The notes under the pieces are model-generated. The model saw nothing but the letters and a program-made list of their open reading frames with translations. It did not search any database and was not told the origin of the DNA. A DNA stretch of 64,000 nt from the NCBI GenBank assembly GCA_013368315.1, contig JAACJM010000107.1:62001-126000 (forward strand). Direction: 5' to 3'. Both the position numbers and the translations under genes were made by a program. Positions within the stretch are counted from its first letter, which is position 1. The number at the start of each line of letters is the position of its first letter. The DNA comes from Tetrapyrgos nigripes (Eukaryota; Basidiomycota; Agaricomycetes; Agaricales; Campanellaceae). This document shows, in pieces, positions 21,985 to 34,340 of the stretch.

Positions 21985-22000
21985 TGAGTATATATACTCA
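21985..22000 (+). promoter_or_regulatory. palindromic TATA element upstream of DUF6535 copy B
   Basis: Identical 16-base palindrome to that at 131-146, about 97 bases before the start codon at 22097. Confidence 0.6.
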
Positions 22001-22096
22001 GACGTTTTAGACGTTGCCTCGCAGTAGTACGCCCCATCAACTTCTTTACAACGATTTCTGCCTCACTCTCTATCCGGATAGAAAGAGACGCTGTCA

Positions 22097-25065
22097 ATGC
22101 CTGCTCACCGTTCGCCTCAACTCGACTTGGAAAAGAATGAGAAGCAGCCTGATACTGATGGTGTCGGTAAGTAAACCAACTTTTAAATGCGACAGCGTGT
22201 TTCTGATGAAGCACACAATGAACATCCAGGACGGTTCAAACCCACTGCAGATGATGATGCATGTTTCAAGCTCTGGAACATGTACCTCAGCCAAGCCCAC
22301 GAATACGACAAGACTCTTTTAGAAGGCTGGAAAAAGGACATGGATGGGATGCTACTCTTTGTGCGTCTCTCTGTTACTCTTGTCACTCAGATTCCTGAAA
22401 AAAGTCCCAGTCTGCTCTTTATTCGGCCAGTCTTACCGCGCTGATAATCGAGAGCTACAAGAAGCTACAACTGGATCCGGCAGACTTGACCACATCCTTG
22501 CTTACCACCATATCTCTACAACTCGCATCTATATCAAATGGGACAACAACGACGGTTGGACTTCCCGACACGTCCTTCAAGCCCATGCCATCATCATTGC
22601 TTTGCAACATGCTTTGGTTCCTCAGTCTCGCATTAGCCCTCACTTGCTCACTGCTGGCAACATTCGTCCAGCAGTGGACTCGAGACTTTTTGCACAAAAC
22701 CACAATGCGGCCTTCGCCAGTCGTTCAAGCCAGAGTGCTTGCTTTCTCATACTTTGGGCTGCGGCGGTTTGGGATGCACACATTCGTGGATGTCATCCCA
22801 ATCCTGCTGCACATTTCCCTATTCTTTTTTTTTGCGGGTTTAGTCGCATTCCTGCTACCAGTCAATCTCCCTCTCACAATCCTCATGGCATGCGTGTTGT
22901 TCATCTTCATGCTAGTCTATTCGGCTCTCACACTCCATCCATTGCTATCTCTTGACACGCCTTATCGTACTCCGGTTTCCGACCTTCTTTGGCGCATAGG
23001 CCATGGCTTTGCTTTGCGAAACCATGGCTTGTCCGACAACCTCAGCCTTACCGAGGCGATGGTTGAGAAGTCACTGCGCAAATCGCCAGATCGTGATGGT
23101 CGATGTATGGAGTTTACAATGAAATCATTAAACCACGATACAGAGCTTGTCCCCATGTTTAAGGCCGTCTCTGATGCCCTCACCAGTCCACAAGCTAGTG
23201 GCGTGCGACTCGAAAATTTCGGGATTGTCGCTCCTCTTATCCAGTCGTCGAATCCCGAGAATAACATGATATCTCGTATACACCACTTCATTTCTGTCTC
23301 GGGGTCTTTGGCAGGGGACCCCGAAGATCGAGTTGATAAGATGCAGCTTTGCCTTTCCACCCTCAGTTCCCTCGCTCACTTAGTCATTCGACATGGCAAG
23401 GAGAAAAAGGAGAAGGAGAACGTAGGATCCTACTGCAGCCGCTATCCGGTCTTTTGGTTTCAACGTGACCTGCTGGAATTGCTGTCTTCTTCACCTTCCT
23501 TACCGAAAGGTTACCTCATCTCGACAATCGCAGCGCTACGAGCCAGCAGAGTACAGGGCTTCAGGCGGTGCATTGAATGGATGGCCGAGGCTCTGTCTTC
23601 CCAGAAGACATCCACGGAGCGACTCGCAGAAGTCAGGTCCATCTTCACCAACCTGTCTCGAGAAGACATCAATTGGACCTCGGAGAAGTTTTCACACCAT
23701 TTCGAGCAACTTGACAAAACTCTTCAAAATGCTTGTATGTCGAGCATGACGGAAACCGATGCAGCTGTTCTGGTCCAGCGGGCACAAGGGCACATTGCGC
23801 AGCTCATGGACATGTCACGTTGGAAAGCCGCGTTGATCTCTGTACTGCGTCAGTTCCTCTCAGAGGCCGCAGGTGCCACCTTGGTACCTTTTGAAATGGA
23901 TAGGACTTTCATCCTTATTCACTCAAGCATACCAGCGCTTGAAGTCTTTGACCAATCTCTCGACATAGAGGAAGATGAAGCTCAGGCTACCTATCTGCTT
24001 CAGAGCACCTCGACACTGCCTCGGTCTGTTTCGCCAGAGCTCTTCACTCTGATATTTCGGCTTCTATTCTCAACCAAGCGGGCACTGCATTTTACTGGAG
24101 CCCTCGAGTCCAGGGTTGTATTATACAATTACCTGTTTAACTGCACTGTCGATCAGAGGAACCTGTTCGTAAAGAGTGACTCGGCTTGTCGTCTGGAAGA
24201 GTGCATATGTCTGGATCTTAGCAGTGATCGTACTGGCGAATTCGCAAAGTTGTGTGTACTTGGGCTGGACAGAGGATATCTCGGCATGGGTTTCGAGGAG
24301 TCCACGGTGTCCCCTCGGTTATTGTCATTCGCAAAGGGAATTTTCAGAATCATTCCGCAGGCATCTAACAACTTCACTCAGTACCGCTGGTGGCTCTGGA
24401 AGTCAACAGATACCGAACGCATCCTCTGTAAAGACATCATCAAGAAACTGGACCATCATTCTCGTGGCTACGATATATCGAACAGTCATGACATTTCCTC
24501 CTTCATTACCCCAATCATGGGCGATATACACGCCCTCGGTCAGAGACTGTTACCCGAATTACGTGTGCCTGAATGTCCAAGTTTACCTTGCCCACCGGAC
24601 GTGTACCAGCACTGGATCACCGAGATCCAAGACTATGTACTTTCCATGCATATTTTTATCACTGCCAAATACATCAGCTTCGTGGCTAGGGATACAGAGG
24701 GCATACTTTTTGGTGACTGGAGGAACATTCTGACCTCGATTTCAGTGTACCAAGGACATATTTGCGAGATGGCTCAACTACATTTTGCGAAGAGCGTCAG
24801 GGAGCTGATGTCTCTCCGTCCCTGGAACCAGCCCAAGCAGACTTCCAAGTCAAACCTCTTCCACAATTACATCTGGTATCTCAGCAACACTTGGTGCTGG
24901 GTCACGGATATGGAGAGTGCGAAGATCCTGGAGGAAGCCATACAGTGTCACAAAAATGATGCTAATTTCAATGGCATGGTGTGGTATGAGGATGTGTGTC
25001 TTGCTCGATGTAGGGAGGTTATCCGAGAAGCTGAGACTGTGGAAGAACCACCTGTTTCTCAGTAA
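22097..25065 (+). CDS. DUF6535 domain membrane protein, copy B (intact)
   Basis: Exons 22097-22166, 22230-22360 and 22411-25065 join in frame to 951 residues without a stop. Donors are gtaagt and gtgcgt, acceptors ccag and cccag. The start MPAHRSPQLDLEKNEK is supported by equivalent ATGs in copies A and C. Residues about 24-200 form the DUF6535 region: ACFKLWNMYLSQAHEYDKTL, EGWKKDMDGMLLF, then membrane segments at SLTALIIESY, NMLWFLSLALALTCSLLAT, ILLHISLFFFFAGLVAFLL and LTILMACVLFIFMLVYSAL. The conserved FVQQWTRDFLHKTTMRPSPV lies between. The remaining 700 residues look helical and soluble and have no motif I recognise. The protein probably sits in a membrane with a large cytosolic tail. It is divergent from LRR-1. 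Function unknown. Confidence 0.93.
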
Positions 25066-25542
25066 CGAGGTTGAGGACTGGACCTATACATGTATACAAT
25101 TATAGACAGTGTGCCCCTCTGAATCATGTATTTACAACTTTCACGGTACAGGGACATCTTAGTAGACGATGTCGAAAGTTAAAACAATTGGAATGGCAAT
25201 AATTGATGGCGAAATCCCTCTGCTACTTGTCGAGACTCTTTCGTGCTAAGACACTCAAGCAGACTCGCGAGTTGGCTTTGAAAAATCCACAAGAGACCGG
25301 AGTAAACTGCGGTGCAAGGCTGCCTATCTCGAGAGTAAAATTGGGGATTGGGCGAATTCTGTATGGTGCTATAGAACAGATATAAGCCTTCACACTCACA
25401 AAGAAGACGATTAGTGTACGCACCGCTCGAGATTCCCCATCCCAGCAGATAAAGACACATCCACTGAAGCCTTTCGCGTAATAACAATCGGAGAAAGTAC
25501 GGTGAAGTGAATCTTGGATTGTTATCGTGTTTGTGGTGTCTT

Positions 25543-25855
25543 TCAGAACGACGAACGCCTAATATTTTGAGGTGGAAGTAACAGTCAACGATCAAACGAC
25601 GTGAGCACTTGAAAAACTGAAACGAAGGAGCAGCAGGACGCACAAACCCAGTCACTGGTGCTGTAAGCGCAGCTCGTCCTCGAACCGGAAAGGAAGAAGC
25701 CACGACGTAGGCTTTTGTGTCCAGAACGACGAACGCTTAATATTTGGAGGCGGAAGCGACAAACGACGTGAGTGCATAAAGACCAAAACGACAGAGGAGC
25801 AAGGCGCACAAACTCAGTCGTCCTCGAACCGGAAAGGAAGCCACGACGTAAGCTT
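25543..25855. repeat. imperfect tandem duplication
   Basis: Two adjacent units of about 170 and 145 bases share cagaacgacgaacgc.taatat, aaacgacgtgag, aggagca and gtcctcgaaccggaaagg in the same order. They lie between the end of DUF6535 copy B and LRR-2. No gene recognised. Confidence 0.75.
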
Positions 25856-26149
25856 TGCAATTGTATCCACGTCCAGTGCGTTGAGCTTTTGCCAGGTGCC
25901 TGAAATCGCTAGATGGATTCATTACTTTCGCTAGTCGCGAGTCTGATTTTCCTGGCCATTCTAGATGAAAATTAGAAACACACTCTTTTTGGTAACTTTC
26001 AAGGACACACGTCTACACCAAACCAGTCGAACGGAGGTGGAGTAACCATCACCATCATTATCATTATCCAGGATGCCATAGTACTGTCCTGATGCCCCAT
26101 GTTTCTTCGCAGTTTGACGAAGACCGGCAAATGCAGATGAGGTACATAA

Positions 26150-26400
26150 GGCTGAAAGCGCTGTCAACGGTAAATTTGAGGAATTCCAATACATGCATAC
26201 ACCACCTATAGTGGGTATACCGTATCGTCAGTCTGGTTTCACGAGACTAGAATTCCAAAGTGACAGGTTTCACAGTTGCACTGGTTGCTGGGCCTTTGAG
26301 CATGAGTTTTGGGCGACATGACAGAAGGAACGTCCGGCTTCTAAAGTTAAACGCTACGAGGTAGTTGGTCGGAAGAGCACGGCGTAATGACATCACATCA
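26150..26400. repeat. repeat shared with 15067-15290, interrupted by a 61-base insertion
   Basis: It is collinear with 15120-15260 except for 26190-26250. That insert is flanked by the exact 8-base repeat aattccaa (26182-26189 and 26251-26258), indicating a small transposon insertion. Confidence 0.6.
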
Positions 26401-26585
26401 GAAACCTGCCGGGAATGCTGCCTCAGAATTCGCGGGTGCGTAGCAAGCGTCCCAATTACTTTTGCATTACAACCTCTAGATGTATTCAAGCACTGGATGC
26501 TGCGTGTTGCAAACACTTTCATAAGTTACAGGTAAGTACATAAGTATTTCTAGATCATATGCGAATGTCGTGTCTCTTCTTTTGC

Positions 26586-27900
26586 TTCATACCTCAAAGA
26601 CCCGTCTTGCATCCTACAAACAGTGAATGAGAACGGGAGGATCCACAGCCCAGTGCCAGCATGTGCTTCTGTAGGTTGCAAATTCTCAACGGCCTCTCGG
26701 ATAGTCTTCCACATCTTCTCGGCATAGTACATCCTTCCATTCCCACACCATCCGCCTCGACTGGAGCGAGCACTGGTCGCACAAGGTTGGAGGAATTTGA
26801 GTCTCGGCAATGAGTGAGCACGGTTCACCACATCGTCCTATTTCACAATCAGTCCGACGAAGAAAGCGTCAATTACGAGAAGACTTACCACCACGTCGAC
26901 GACACTGTGACCGTCCAAACATATGGACAAACTCTCTAAATTGCTGCAGCTGAATATTGATTCCAGATTGCGCGGCCCTATGCACCATTTCCCCTCGTAA
27001 CTTGGACGGATTTTTAATTCACGCAGAGACTCTGCAATCGAGGGGAGAACACTGCCAAAAACCAAATCGGTGTCCATCGGATTCCTGGAAGGTGCCCGTC
27101 CTAGCGGCGCCACCGAGGTGCAAAACTTGCAATCTCGAATTGAAGCTTGAAATGTAGTCTAAGAGTGCGCGGTCGCAGTCTGGGTCGCAATCGACAATGA
27201 GACTCTCCAGAGAGACATTCGCCCTCTGCAGTGCACTTCACAAATTGCCCATATCCTCGTGCCGAACGAGCACTTTAAGACTAGACAGGCATTGAAGATG
27301 TGGTATAATCCCTGCCAGTACCTCCGTCGTTAGGTGCTGGACTGCAAGTTTCTTGATTTTCAAAGCTGAAGTTCTATTGGTGTCTAGGACGCTTTTGAAC
27401 AGATCACTGAACAAAAGCGGCTTCTACTGCGGATACGGTGCTAGGATTTGTAGAGTATGGGTATCGGGATTGTTCTTGATCGCAGTGGTAAGAGGTTCAA
27501 AGATATTCTGTACGAAGCCATCGTCGGGAAATCCCGTTGCATCAATCATGAGAGTGCGAAAGTTACGCAGGCAGTCGAGGCGAACAGCGCCCGGATAACC
27601 AAAACGTTTCCCAGCCAAAATGAACTCAGATAATGATGCATTTGCTCGACATCTCCCAGCTGTGAAAGCAGTGGCTATTATGAGATGGGAAAGCTATGAA
27701 CCTGTACAGAAGACTCACCTGAATGATTCCAGGTTGACAAGTTTGGAGAACGCGAGAAGGAAAACTCTCGCTATTCATCGTGTACTTGTCCATCATCATT
27801 GTAGCTTGGCCAGTGCTCCACTCTCAACGTCCTGACATATGTTGCTAAAGTATCTTCGGATTTGCAGATATCCTGGCAGAACGGACGGCTACGTGGCACG
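26586..27900 (-). pseudogene. F-box/LRR-type gene copy LRR-2 (decayed, 5' end missing)
   Basis: Collinear with LRR-1 and LRR-3. It reads TLATYVRTLRVEHWPS near 27840, NFRTLMIDATGFPDDGFVQN near 27550, then NLESIFSCSNLESLSICLDG and LRELKIRPSYEGKWCIGP near 26960-27050. The 3' exon ends near 26586. No F-box start is found upstream, and frames shift several times. It is tail-to-tail with DUF6535 copy B. Confidence 0.65.
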
Positions 27901-28229
27901 AGAGCAGCAGACCTGAGAAAAAGAACAACGCACCTGAAGACTCAGACATGTGACCAACGACGTTATGTGGATATGATGAACATCACGGTAGAAGGTAAGT
28001 ACTTAGAGGCTGTTGTTGATGGACATGGTGACAACGCGGGATATAGCAGTACGTCAGGTTCAAGCACGGAAAAATTAAATTTGCTGATTTCCCAGACTGT
28101 CCTCCTAATAGGTAACACTAGTCTCCTCTACTACTAGGCAGACTCTTGGCTCGGTACCCTCACTGGTAACACATCGTCGTACACAAAACGTAGCGAAGAC
28201 TTTGGCGTCTTGTATCCATCTAACCTCTG

Positions 28230-28400
28230 GCTAATCCGCAAACTTCTCCACTCAGACTCTCTCTGGCCTCACCTCTTTCATCCGCTCATGAACTCTCTAT
28301 TCGTCTTTTCGAAATTCTTCTTACCGTCAATTCTTCGTCTTCTTTCAATTTCACTACCAGATCTCTGATTTCTCGTATCACAACTTCAACAGCAAAAAGT
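28230..28400 (-). pseudogene. UDP-glycosyltransferase C-terminal fragment
   Basis: The sequence (ggcctcacctctttcat, tcttttcgaaattctt) is a diverged copy of the last exon of the glycosyltransferase at 30410-30560. On the minus strand it reads VIREIRDLVVKLKEDEELTV. It is an isolated 3' relic. Confidence 0.6.
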
Positions 28401-28630
28401 CGACGAATCCAGCTTTCTCAGGACTGATTACCACTGTGGGACTATATACTACGTACCTTCACATATACCGCAAATTCGACATTATTCATCGCTTTCTTCA
28501 GTTTCAGCAGCTCCGTCGTACAGAAAAGGGCTAATACAGGGTAGAGGTAGATCTGTGACAGGTTTATCTTTCGATTGCAAGTTATGTGAAGCCGAGAGGA
28601 AAACGACGGACAAATTTAACAAGTTTTGTG

Positions 28631-28679
28631 AACAACCAAGAAGTGGCAAGAACAACCAAGAAGTGGCAAGAACAACCAA
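28631..28679. repeat. 20-base tandem repeat
   Basis: The unit aacaaccaagaagtggcaag occurs two full times plus nine bases of a third. The surrounding 28400-28880 has no supported gene. Confidence 0.8.
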
Positions 28680-29185
28680 ACTTGGATCCGAAAGTGGTGT
28701 CTAATATCCCTGAGTACCATGAGGCACGCCTAAACGCCAACCCAAATCACGAAAAGAAAGAGAATGAAGAACGAAGTTCATACAAATACGAAGGTCGTAA
28801 CCGATAATCTATCTCTACCTAACAAAGAGCATAACAGTTATGAATCCTTGGACTTAACTTAGACTACATCAGTAAACTTGCACGTTTATGGAGAGGTATA
28901 GCAGCGTATAGGAGAGTATAGGGAGTATGGTTCCATACAATCCATACACTTTGTGGATGTATAGAAAAGGGGGGGTAGGTGTCTCTCTATACCAATGTAT
29001 AGAGAATATCTGCCTTTTGCAGCTATGCTATCCCATACCTCTATACTCACCTTTGAAAAGGCAATTCTTGGATCGTGGTTTAGAAAACAGCATAAGAGAA
29101 ACGAAAAATGCATGTATTTCGCAGCTACGTAGTACACAATACACAATCATAGTACATATCTACATACACGCCCTGTCACTCTTGC

Positions 29186-29594
29186 CCCATTGAACTCAGA
29201 TATCCAACCACAATCCCTCCGAGCATCAATCCTACGCGTACTGGATCCGACAGAGTGATAAACGAGAATGAGAAATGAGATCAGTGGATGCAACAAACAG
29301 CCCAAGTAAATACGTACCACAACGAACCACAATCCCTCCGAGCATCAATCCGATGCGCACTGGATCCGACAGAGTGATAAACGAGAATGAGAAATCAGAT
29401 CAGTGGATGCAACAAGCAGCCCAAGTAAATATGTACGTACCACAACGTCGGAATTTGCCTGTCAAACCATCGAAGAGCCCTGCGGAATAAATAGGTGCAC
29501 TAAAGATACTGATACCAAAATAATGTTGAGGGATTAAAGCACACCAGGAAAGGATACAATACTTACCCAACACAATGATGCGAGTTTGAGACAT
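29186..29594 (-). other. possible small gene with a duplicated last exon
   Basis: A start at 29594 reads MSQTRIIVLG, followed by APIYSAGLFDGLTGKFRRCG near 29440-29500 and VRVGLMLGGIVVGYLSS near 29190-29240. Intron-like gtaagt and gtacgt donors lie between. The last piece exists twice because of a 119-base tandem duplication. The reading phase across the first intron does not close cleanly, so this is only a candidate. I do not recognise the protein. Confidence 0.3.
29206..29443. repeat. 119-base tandem duplication
   Basis: Two copies start at 29206 and 29325 (aaccacaatccctccgagca). They share more than 95 percent of bases up to gcccaagtaaata. Confidence 0.9.
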
Positions 29595-29599
29595 TGCTA

Positions 29600-30390
29600 T
29601 CTTGGAAAAATTGTAGAATGGTCTTGCATGGGAGTGGATTGAGTTCTTGACAGGGTAAGATACTGATACCAGAGACAGAGAGGCATGAACGAGCAAGTGG
29701 AGGGCAAGCGGAGGGTGACCAAGAGCGACGGCAGCAGATGTTGAAAAATCAACGCTGATATAAGCTGTGGCTTGGTGCTATACAGTATTAGCTAAGTCAC
29801 ATGCAGCGGAGTTTGAAGGGGACTTTGACGTGTTTTTGGCTCGCCTCTGTCACTTCCTAGCACGGTGGGACGGTTCTCCAAAGGTTGTGCAGTGTAAACA
29901 GTTCATGCACTTGGTAGCTATTCCAAGGTATGCGTCTACCTCTTCGATCTGAGAGCTGGTTGATGATAAACTCTTACTACTTCTTCAGCCATCTCGGGGG
30001 ACCTCATTCGGTAAGATGTGCTGTATCATTGCGTACACATCAGTATGTACAATAGTATTACCTTGGTATTACCTGCTCTCTGTATTATAATAGTCCGCCA
30101 TTTAACAAACATATCATTTGGACTAAGCCATGACCCACTGAAAAACTTGATATACGGCAAGAATACTAATTGGAAACTCGTAGTATGCATAATTATATTG
30201 TACATTGGTCAAAGAAGCCTCAAGCGGACCATAGAACTAGCGAGATTTGTAAACTATTAGTATACTTAGCTCTCTATACCATCCATACATCAACAAAAGT
30301 AGCTGTCATGTATAGCAGGTATAGAAATTTCGGGTCTCCATACCTACTATACTTCTATACGCTCCAAAAAGTTGTTAATTTACTGATGTA
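29600..30390. other. intergenic stretch without a recognised gene
   Basis: Only short unsupported frames. Near 30270-30360 are repeated tatag/ctata motifs like those at 28885-29060, suggesting a pair of old small repeats. Confidence 0.4.
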
Positions 30391-30391
30391 G

Positions 30392-32376
30392 CTAATCTAC
30401 AAATTTTTTCAGAAAGGCATTCATACTCTCCCTCGCCTCACCTCCTTCATTCCACACGCTCGTAAACTCTCTACTCATCTTTTCGAAATTCTTCCGCGCA
30501 GTCATGCCTTCCTCTCCCTTCAACTTTGACACCAGCTCCCTGATCTCCCGTCTCCCTGATCTCCCGTCTCCCTGATCTCCCGTCTCACAGCATCAACAGT
30601 AAACGTCGGCAAATCCTTGGGATCCAAGTCTTGAAACCGATACATCTTCCAAGTACTGTGTTCCCCAGTGCGCACTTCAACAAGCTCAAACCCAGCTTTC
30701 TTGACAAGTGTCATAGTCGCAGCATTCATTGGTTGATCTGCACTTATAGGCCAGAATATCCTAGAAATGAACACAAGACAGTGTCAGATGGGGGCAAAAT
30801 TGAAAGCTAGTGCACTCACTGTGGAACTCTATAATGCATGGCTTCCTGTATACTATTCCAACTGCCGTGTGCGAGATGAACCATCCCATTGCTGGATGTG
30901 ACAGTATTTCCTCCTGTAGTGCCCACTGGATTTCGAACGCGATGTCGCTGTCTTGGAACATTTTCAACTCGTCTTCTGGAACTATGCAGAGAGGCGAAGG
31001 ATGTGCCCAAACGAGGGGTGTCCCACTAGCCAACAATTCCTCGATGACAGCCCAGACCTTCTCTGGATTCTCGGGCCAAAAGAATATACCGAAGGACATC
31101 TAGGAAACTCGTAGTGATTAGATGAAATTTCATTACTGAACACTGCAGAACTCACATAGACAACAGATTTCTCCCCATGTACCTTCTGCATTTTGTCGAG
31201 AAATTCGACTACAGGTTTGACGTCGCATCGGGTGGAAGTTACAGAAAGTGCCGACGGGCTATCAGGTAGCAATGCAGGTCCGATTGGGTATGTGACCTGT
31301 CCAAGGGACGAAAACCACTCCTTGGTTGCATCTATGGCTTCCCCATCGTAGGGAGTTGAGGACAAGATAAACATGCCCTGACCGCTGGCTATGTATGTTC
31401 GTGCCAGATCCCTGAACATCTCGCCGGTCAGAGGAAGCTGCAATGTACGATTGAAGAATTCTTTAGCATTCAAACTTGTTGCAAACTCGGAAAGACTTGC
31501 CTCTTGTGGGTGCATCTCATACTAGTCATACATAGTCATTATGCCAGGTCCTGATTTTACAGCTCCAGTTACCGGCTCAGCAAACTGAGTAGCAAATATC
31601 ACAAGGTTAGCTTTCCAATGCATCCAAGCCAGAGTGGTCCACCTCACCTCAGATAAAATAGGCATGACATCCTGCTCTCTGCCGTACCGAACCGTATGCA
31701 TATGTAATTTTCCAGACGGCGCTCCTTTGAATAACAGCAAACCAGAACCAGCATTCCCTGTGCCCACGAGAGAAAAGGCGTCTTATTTCCGGATATTTCG
31801 CGAATAGCCTTGATGGCGTAACCTGAGACGGGCTAGAATTTTGAAGGAAAACCCTTCAGTACTTTTGCATAAGTAAATGGGTGAAGAAAACCATTCTCAC
31901 ATCGATTATCCCTACTATCACAGGCAGAAGGGTGTACTTCTTGCCAGAAGAAAGACACTTGATGGTTTCGCCATTGTAAATTGCTTTAAATGTTGGCTCA
32001 AATTCAAGGCAAGGAACTAAAGGATTGAGGGAACGTCCACAGATATCGATAACGCTGCACCACAAAGTCAGTCAGAGAACTGCAACGATGCGACGCTTCC
32101 ATTATTCACTGGAACCCAGCCTTTGCACCTTCTTTCAACCCATCAGGCAGTTTGTCGACCTCGGCCATAATTTTGGCGTACACATCTGCACCAGTCAAAA
32201 CAGATATGATGACATTGGGACGACTTCGTAAAATTTGCATGGCAAAAGGAAGAATTGGTTTATTGTGGCCTGCTCAAATTCCTTGTAAACACAGACGAAT
32301 CATGCCAATCAACGACATACGTACCCCAAAGCAAAGCATTGTGAAAGAGGATGTGTTTCTGAGTGGATGAAACCAT
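30392..32376 (-). pseudogene. UDP-glycosyltransferase (GT1 type), recently broken
   Basis: Exon 1 (32325-32376) gives MVSSTQKHILFHNALLWG. Exon 2, from 32269, gives HNKPILPFAMQILRSRPNV, the usual N-terminal sugar-acceptor half. Later exons read EFFNRTLQLPLTGEMFRDLA, GIFFWPENPEKVWAVIEELL, EILSHPAMGWFISH and GSWNSIQEAMHYRVPQ, the UDP-sugar signature. They then read PISADQPMNAATM and a C-terminal tail ending at 30392. Three lesions are visible: TAG at 31522-31524; a 2-base insertion near 30868 that splits the H-G-S-W-N-S motif; and a 16-base repeat expansion at 30536-30585 that shifts the tail. Such enzymes glycosylate small lipophilic molecules. The lesions could in part reflect unrecognised introns, but the motif break is hard to explain so. 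Confidence 0.75.
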
Positions 32377-32461
32377 CTTGACTGCTGGAGTGCAATCTGA
32401 GGCTTTGCTTGATAACTACTCGTATCAAGGTCAGTGCTTATCATCAGTGAAAAATATGCTA

Positions 32462-32700
32462 TGTTCCACCGCTGTTGCAACCCCAGAACTGCCCAGAACG
32501 TCAGGAACCATTCCAGTAGGATGTATCAGCAGTGGAACAGTGGCAGAACTGTCTACTATCGATAGAACGCTCTTGGAACTATGTTCCAAGCACCAGAATG
32601 GTTCCCATTGTTACATCAACTAGAACTGTTCTGGCCGTTCCACCTTATTCCAACGGCACTGGAATGACGATGCAATATAGAGCATCCCGCATGGAACATC
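32462..32700. repeat. cluster of ggaac/gttcc and agaac-gttct motifs, left
   Basis: More than a dozen gttcc/ggaac/agaac words crowd this stretch, including tagaactgttct and attccaacgg. A second cluster with the same words lies at 34850-35030. The two may be subterminal repeats of one element. Confidence 0.4.
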
Positions 32701-33569
32701 GTTGAGGGAGGGGTAGAATATAGAAGGATACTTTGTAAAACCTTGTCAACCTCCACCAAACTCCACCAGAATACTTATAGCAGTCCATTGATGCTATCAA
32801 GCGACTTGTAGAAAGAATGTAATTTGATTATATTCATTCACTATGCTATTACAGTAGCATACAATATCTGTAGCTACTGAAAAAGCGAGACTGAACCTAC
32901 CATGAGTGACAAATTGTCCTCACCACAACAGAGCTGTGCAGGAAGAAATGAACGCGGTGAGAAAGCGAAGCAGGAATTTGAGGGCCGGAGATGCCCCATA
33001 TTGATTTTGATTCATGGTTGTTCATAGTTGATATCTGGATAGGGACAGGTAGTTAGTACGACTGTCAGCAAAATGAGACATTCGGGTTGTGTACCAACAG
33101 AGTTTCTCTTCTACGCAAGAAAGACCCATTATCACCATCACCAAGGGCATCGACTCGTTGGAGCTTGCATGGGCAGTTGTATGCGGCAGGGAAAGGTCTT
33201 TTTTGGGAAGCATGCGCAATTTGAGTAACAGCTGATGATGATATGTGGTGAGACTTACAAATGGTGAACGCTGGCAATGAGTCTTGTCTGTAGGAAACCT
33301 GAGTGGACGACATGTCAGTTGGTAAAACGTAAAACAACTTGCAAGCACTCACTTCATGTCTTGGTTATCCTGGGTATCCTCGTCATAGCTGAGAGTGAAT
33401 TGGGTCAAAACTGAGACAAAACCAGTGACTTAAACAAGAGAAACCCATAGGCCTACCACATGTTAGGAGCAAAGGGCAGGCACTGGGCGGGTTGTTGAGT
33501 AGGCAGACCAGGGAGGGAGTAGAAGGAGGGAAGAGGACTGAGAAGGAGATGGTAGTGGTACGAGTTGAA

Positions 33570-34340
33570 GAAGGAAATTGACGCGTCGCCTGGTTTTGGC
33601 GCAGGTTTTGCGGAGTTTGAAAATTTGTCATCTCAGTCAAAGCAGTCGGACCAACCTTGCAACAACATTGGCATATCTGTTTTTGTTATTGACACCATCG
33701 ACACCTCCACTGCCAGCTTGCATACCAAACTCCATAACAAACTCTGGAGCAAATCTCTCATGCACGTCGTTGGGTATTGGGCTCTGTGATGGACATTCCT
33801 ATGCATACGATCTTGTCAAATCCTTCGGACTCCTCCCTCCAACACTGAATAACCCAGGACCCATTGTAAAAGGACGAGATGGGTTTGAGACAGAGGAAGA
33901 GGCTCTTGAAGCGAGTTTGGAGGATGGGGCAGTGAGAGTGTTGCTGGTGCATTACAATATGCTCAAGCAGCCCGTATTAGAATAGTACACATAACCTTTT
34001 ACAACCCCCTCCCTCCTTCACCAACCCTTGCTTTTCCAGCCCTTGATGCAGGCTCAAGTGCTCAGCAGCAGTGGCCTTTTCTCCTACGTCAGCAGCATTT
34101 GCGCATATAATTACAGATCCCAGAGACTTTGGTGCGTGGCATTTCCAACCTCTTATCCAATGGTGGCTCTTCTGGCTCTAAACTCTTATTTGCCTTTGGA
34201 AGGGCTGAACAGCTTTGCAAGGGTGTCAGTTAGGTACGTCATCTTCGCTTTTTTCATCTTTTTTGTTGGTGTGCTAATCCGCCTAAAGCAACTGCAGGCT
34301 GTCTCGTTCCACGCATACATCTATATTCCTCACAAGTAAA
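33570..34340 (+). pseudogene. unrecognised multi-exon gene relic
   Basis: The frame 33760-33985 reads DGHSYAYDLVKSFGLLPPTL and GFETEEEALEASLEDGAVRV, which looks like real protein. Further pieces (34120-34220: LVRGISNLLSNGGSSGSKLL, FAFGRAEQLCKGV) lie in other frames, separated by possible introns and stops. I do not recognise the family. It lies between the two ggaac-rich clusters and may have been carried with them. Confidence 0.35.
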
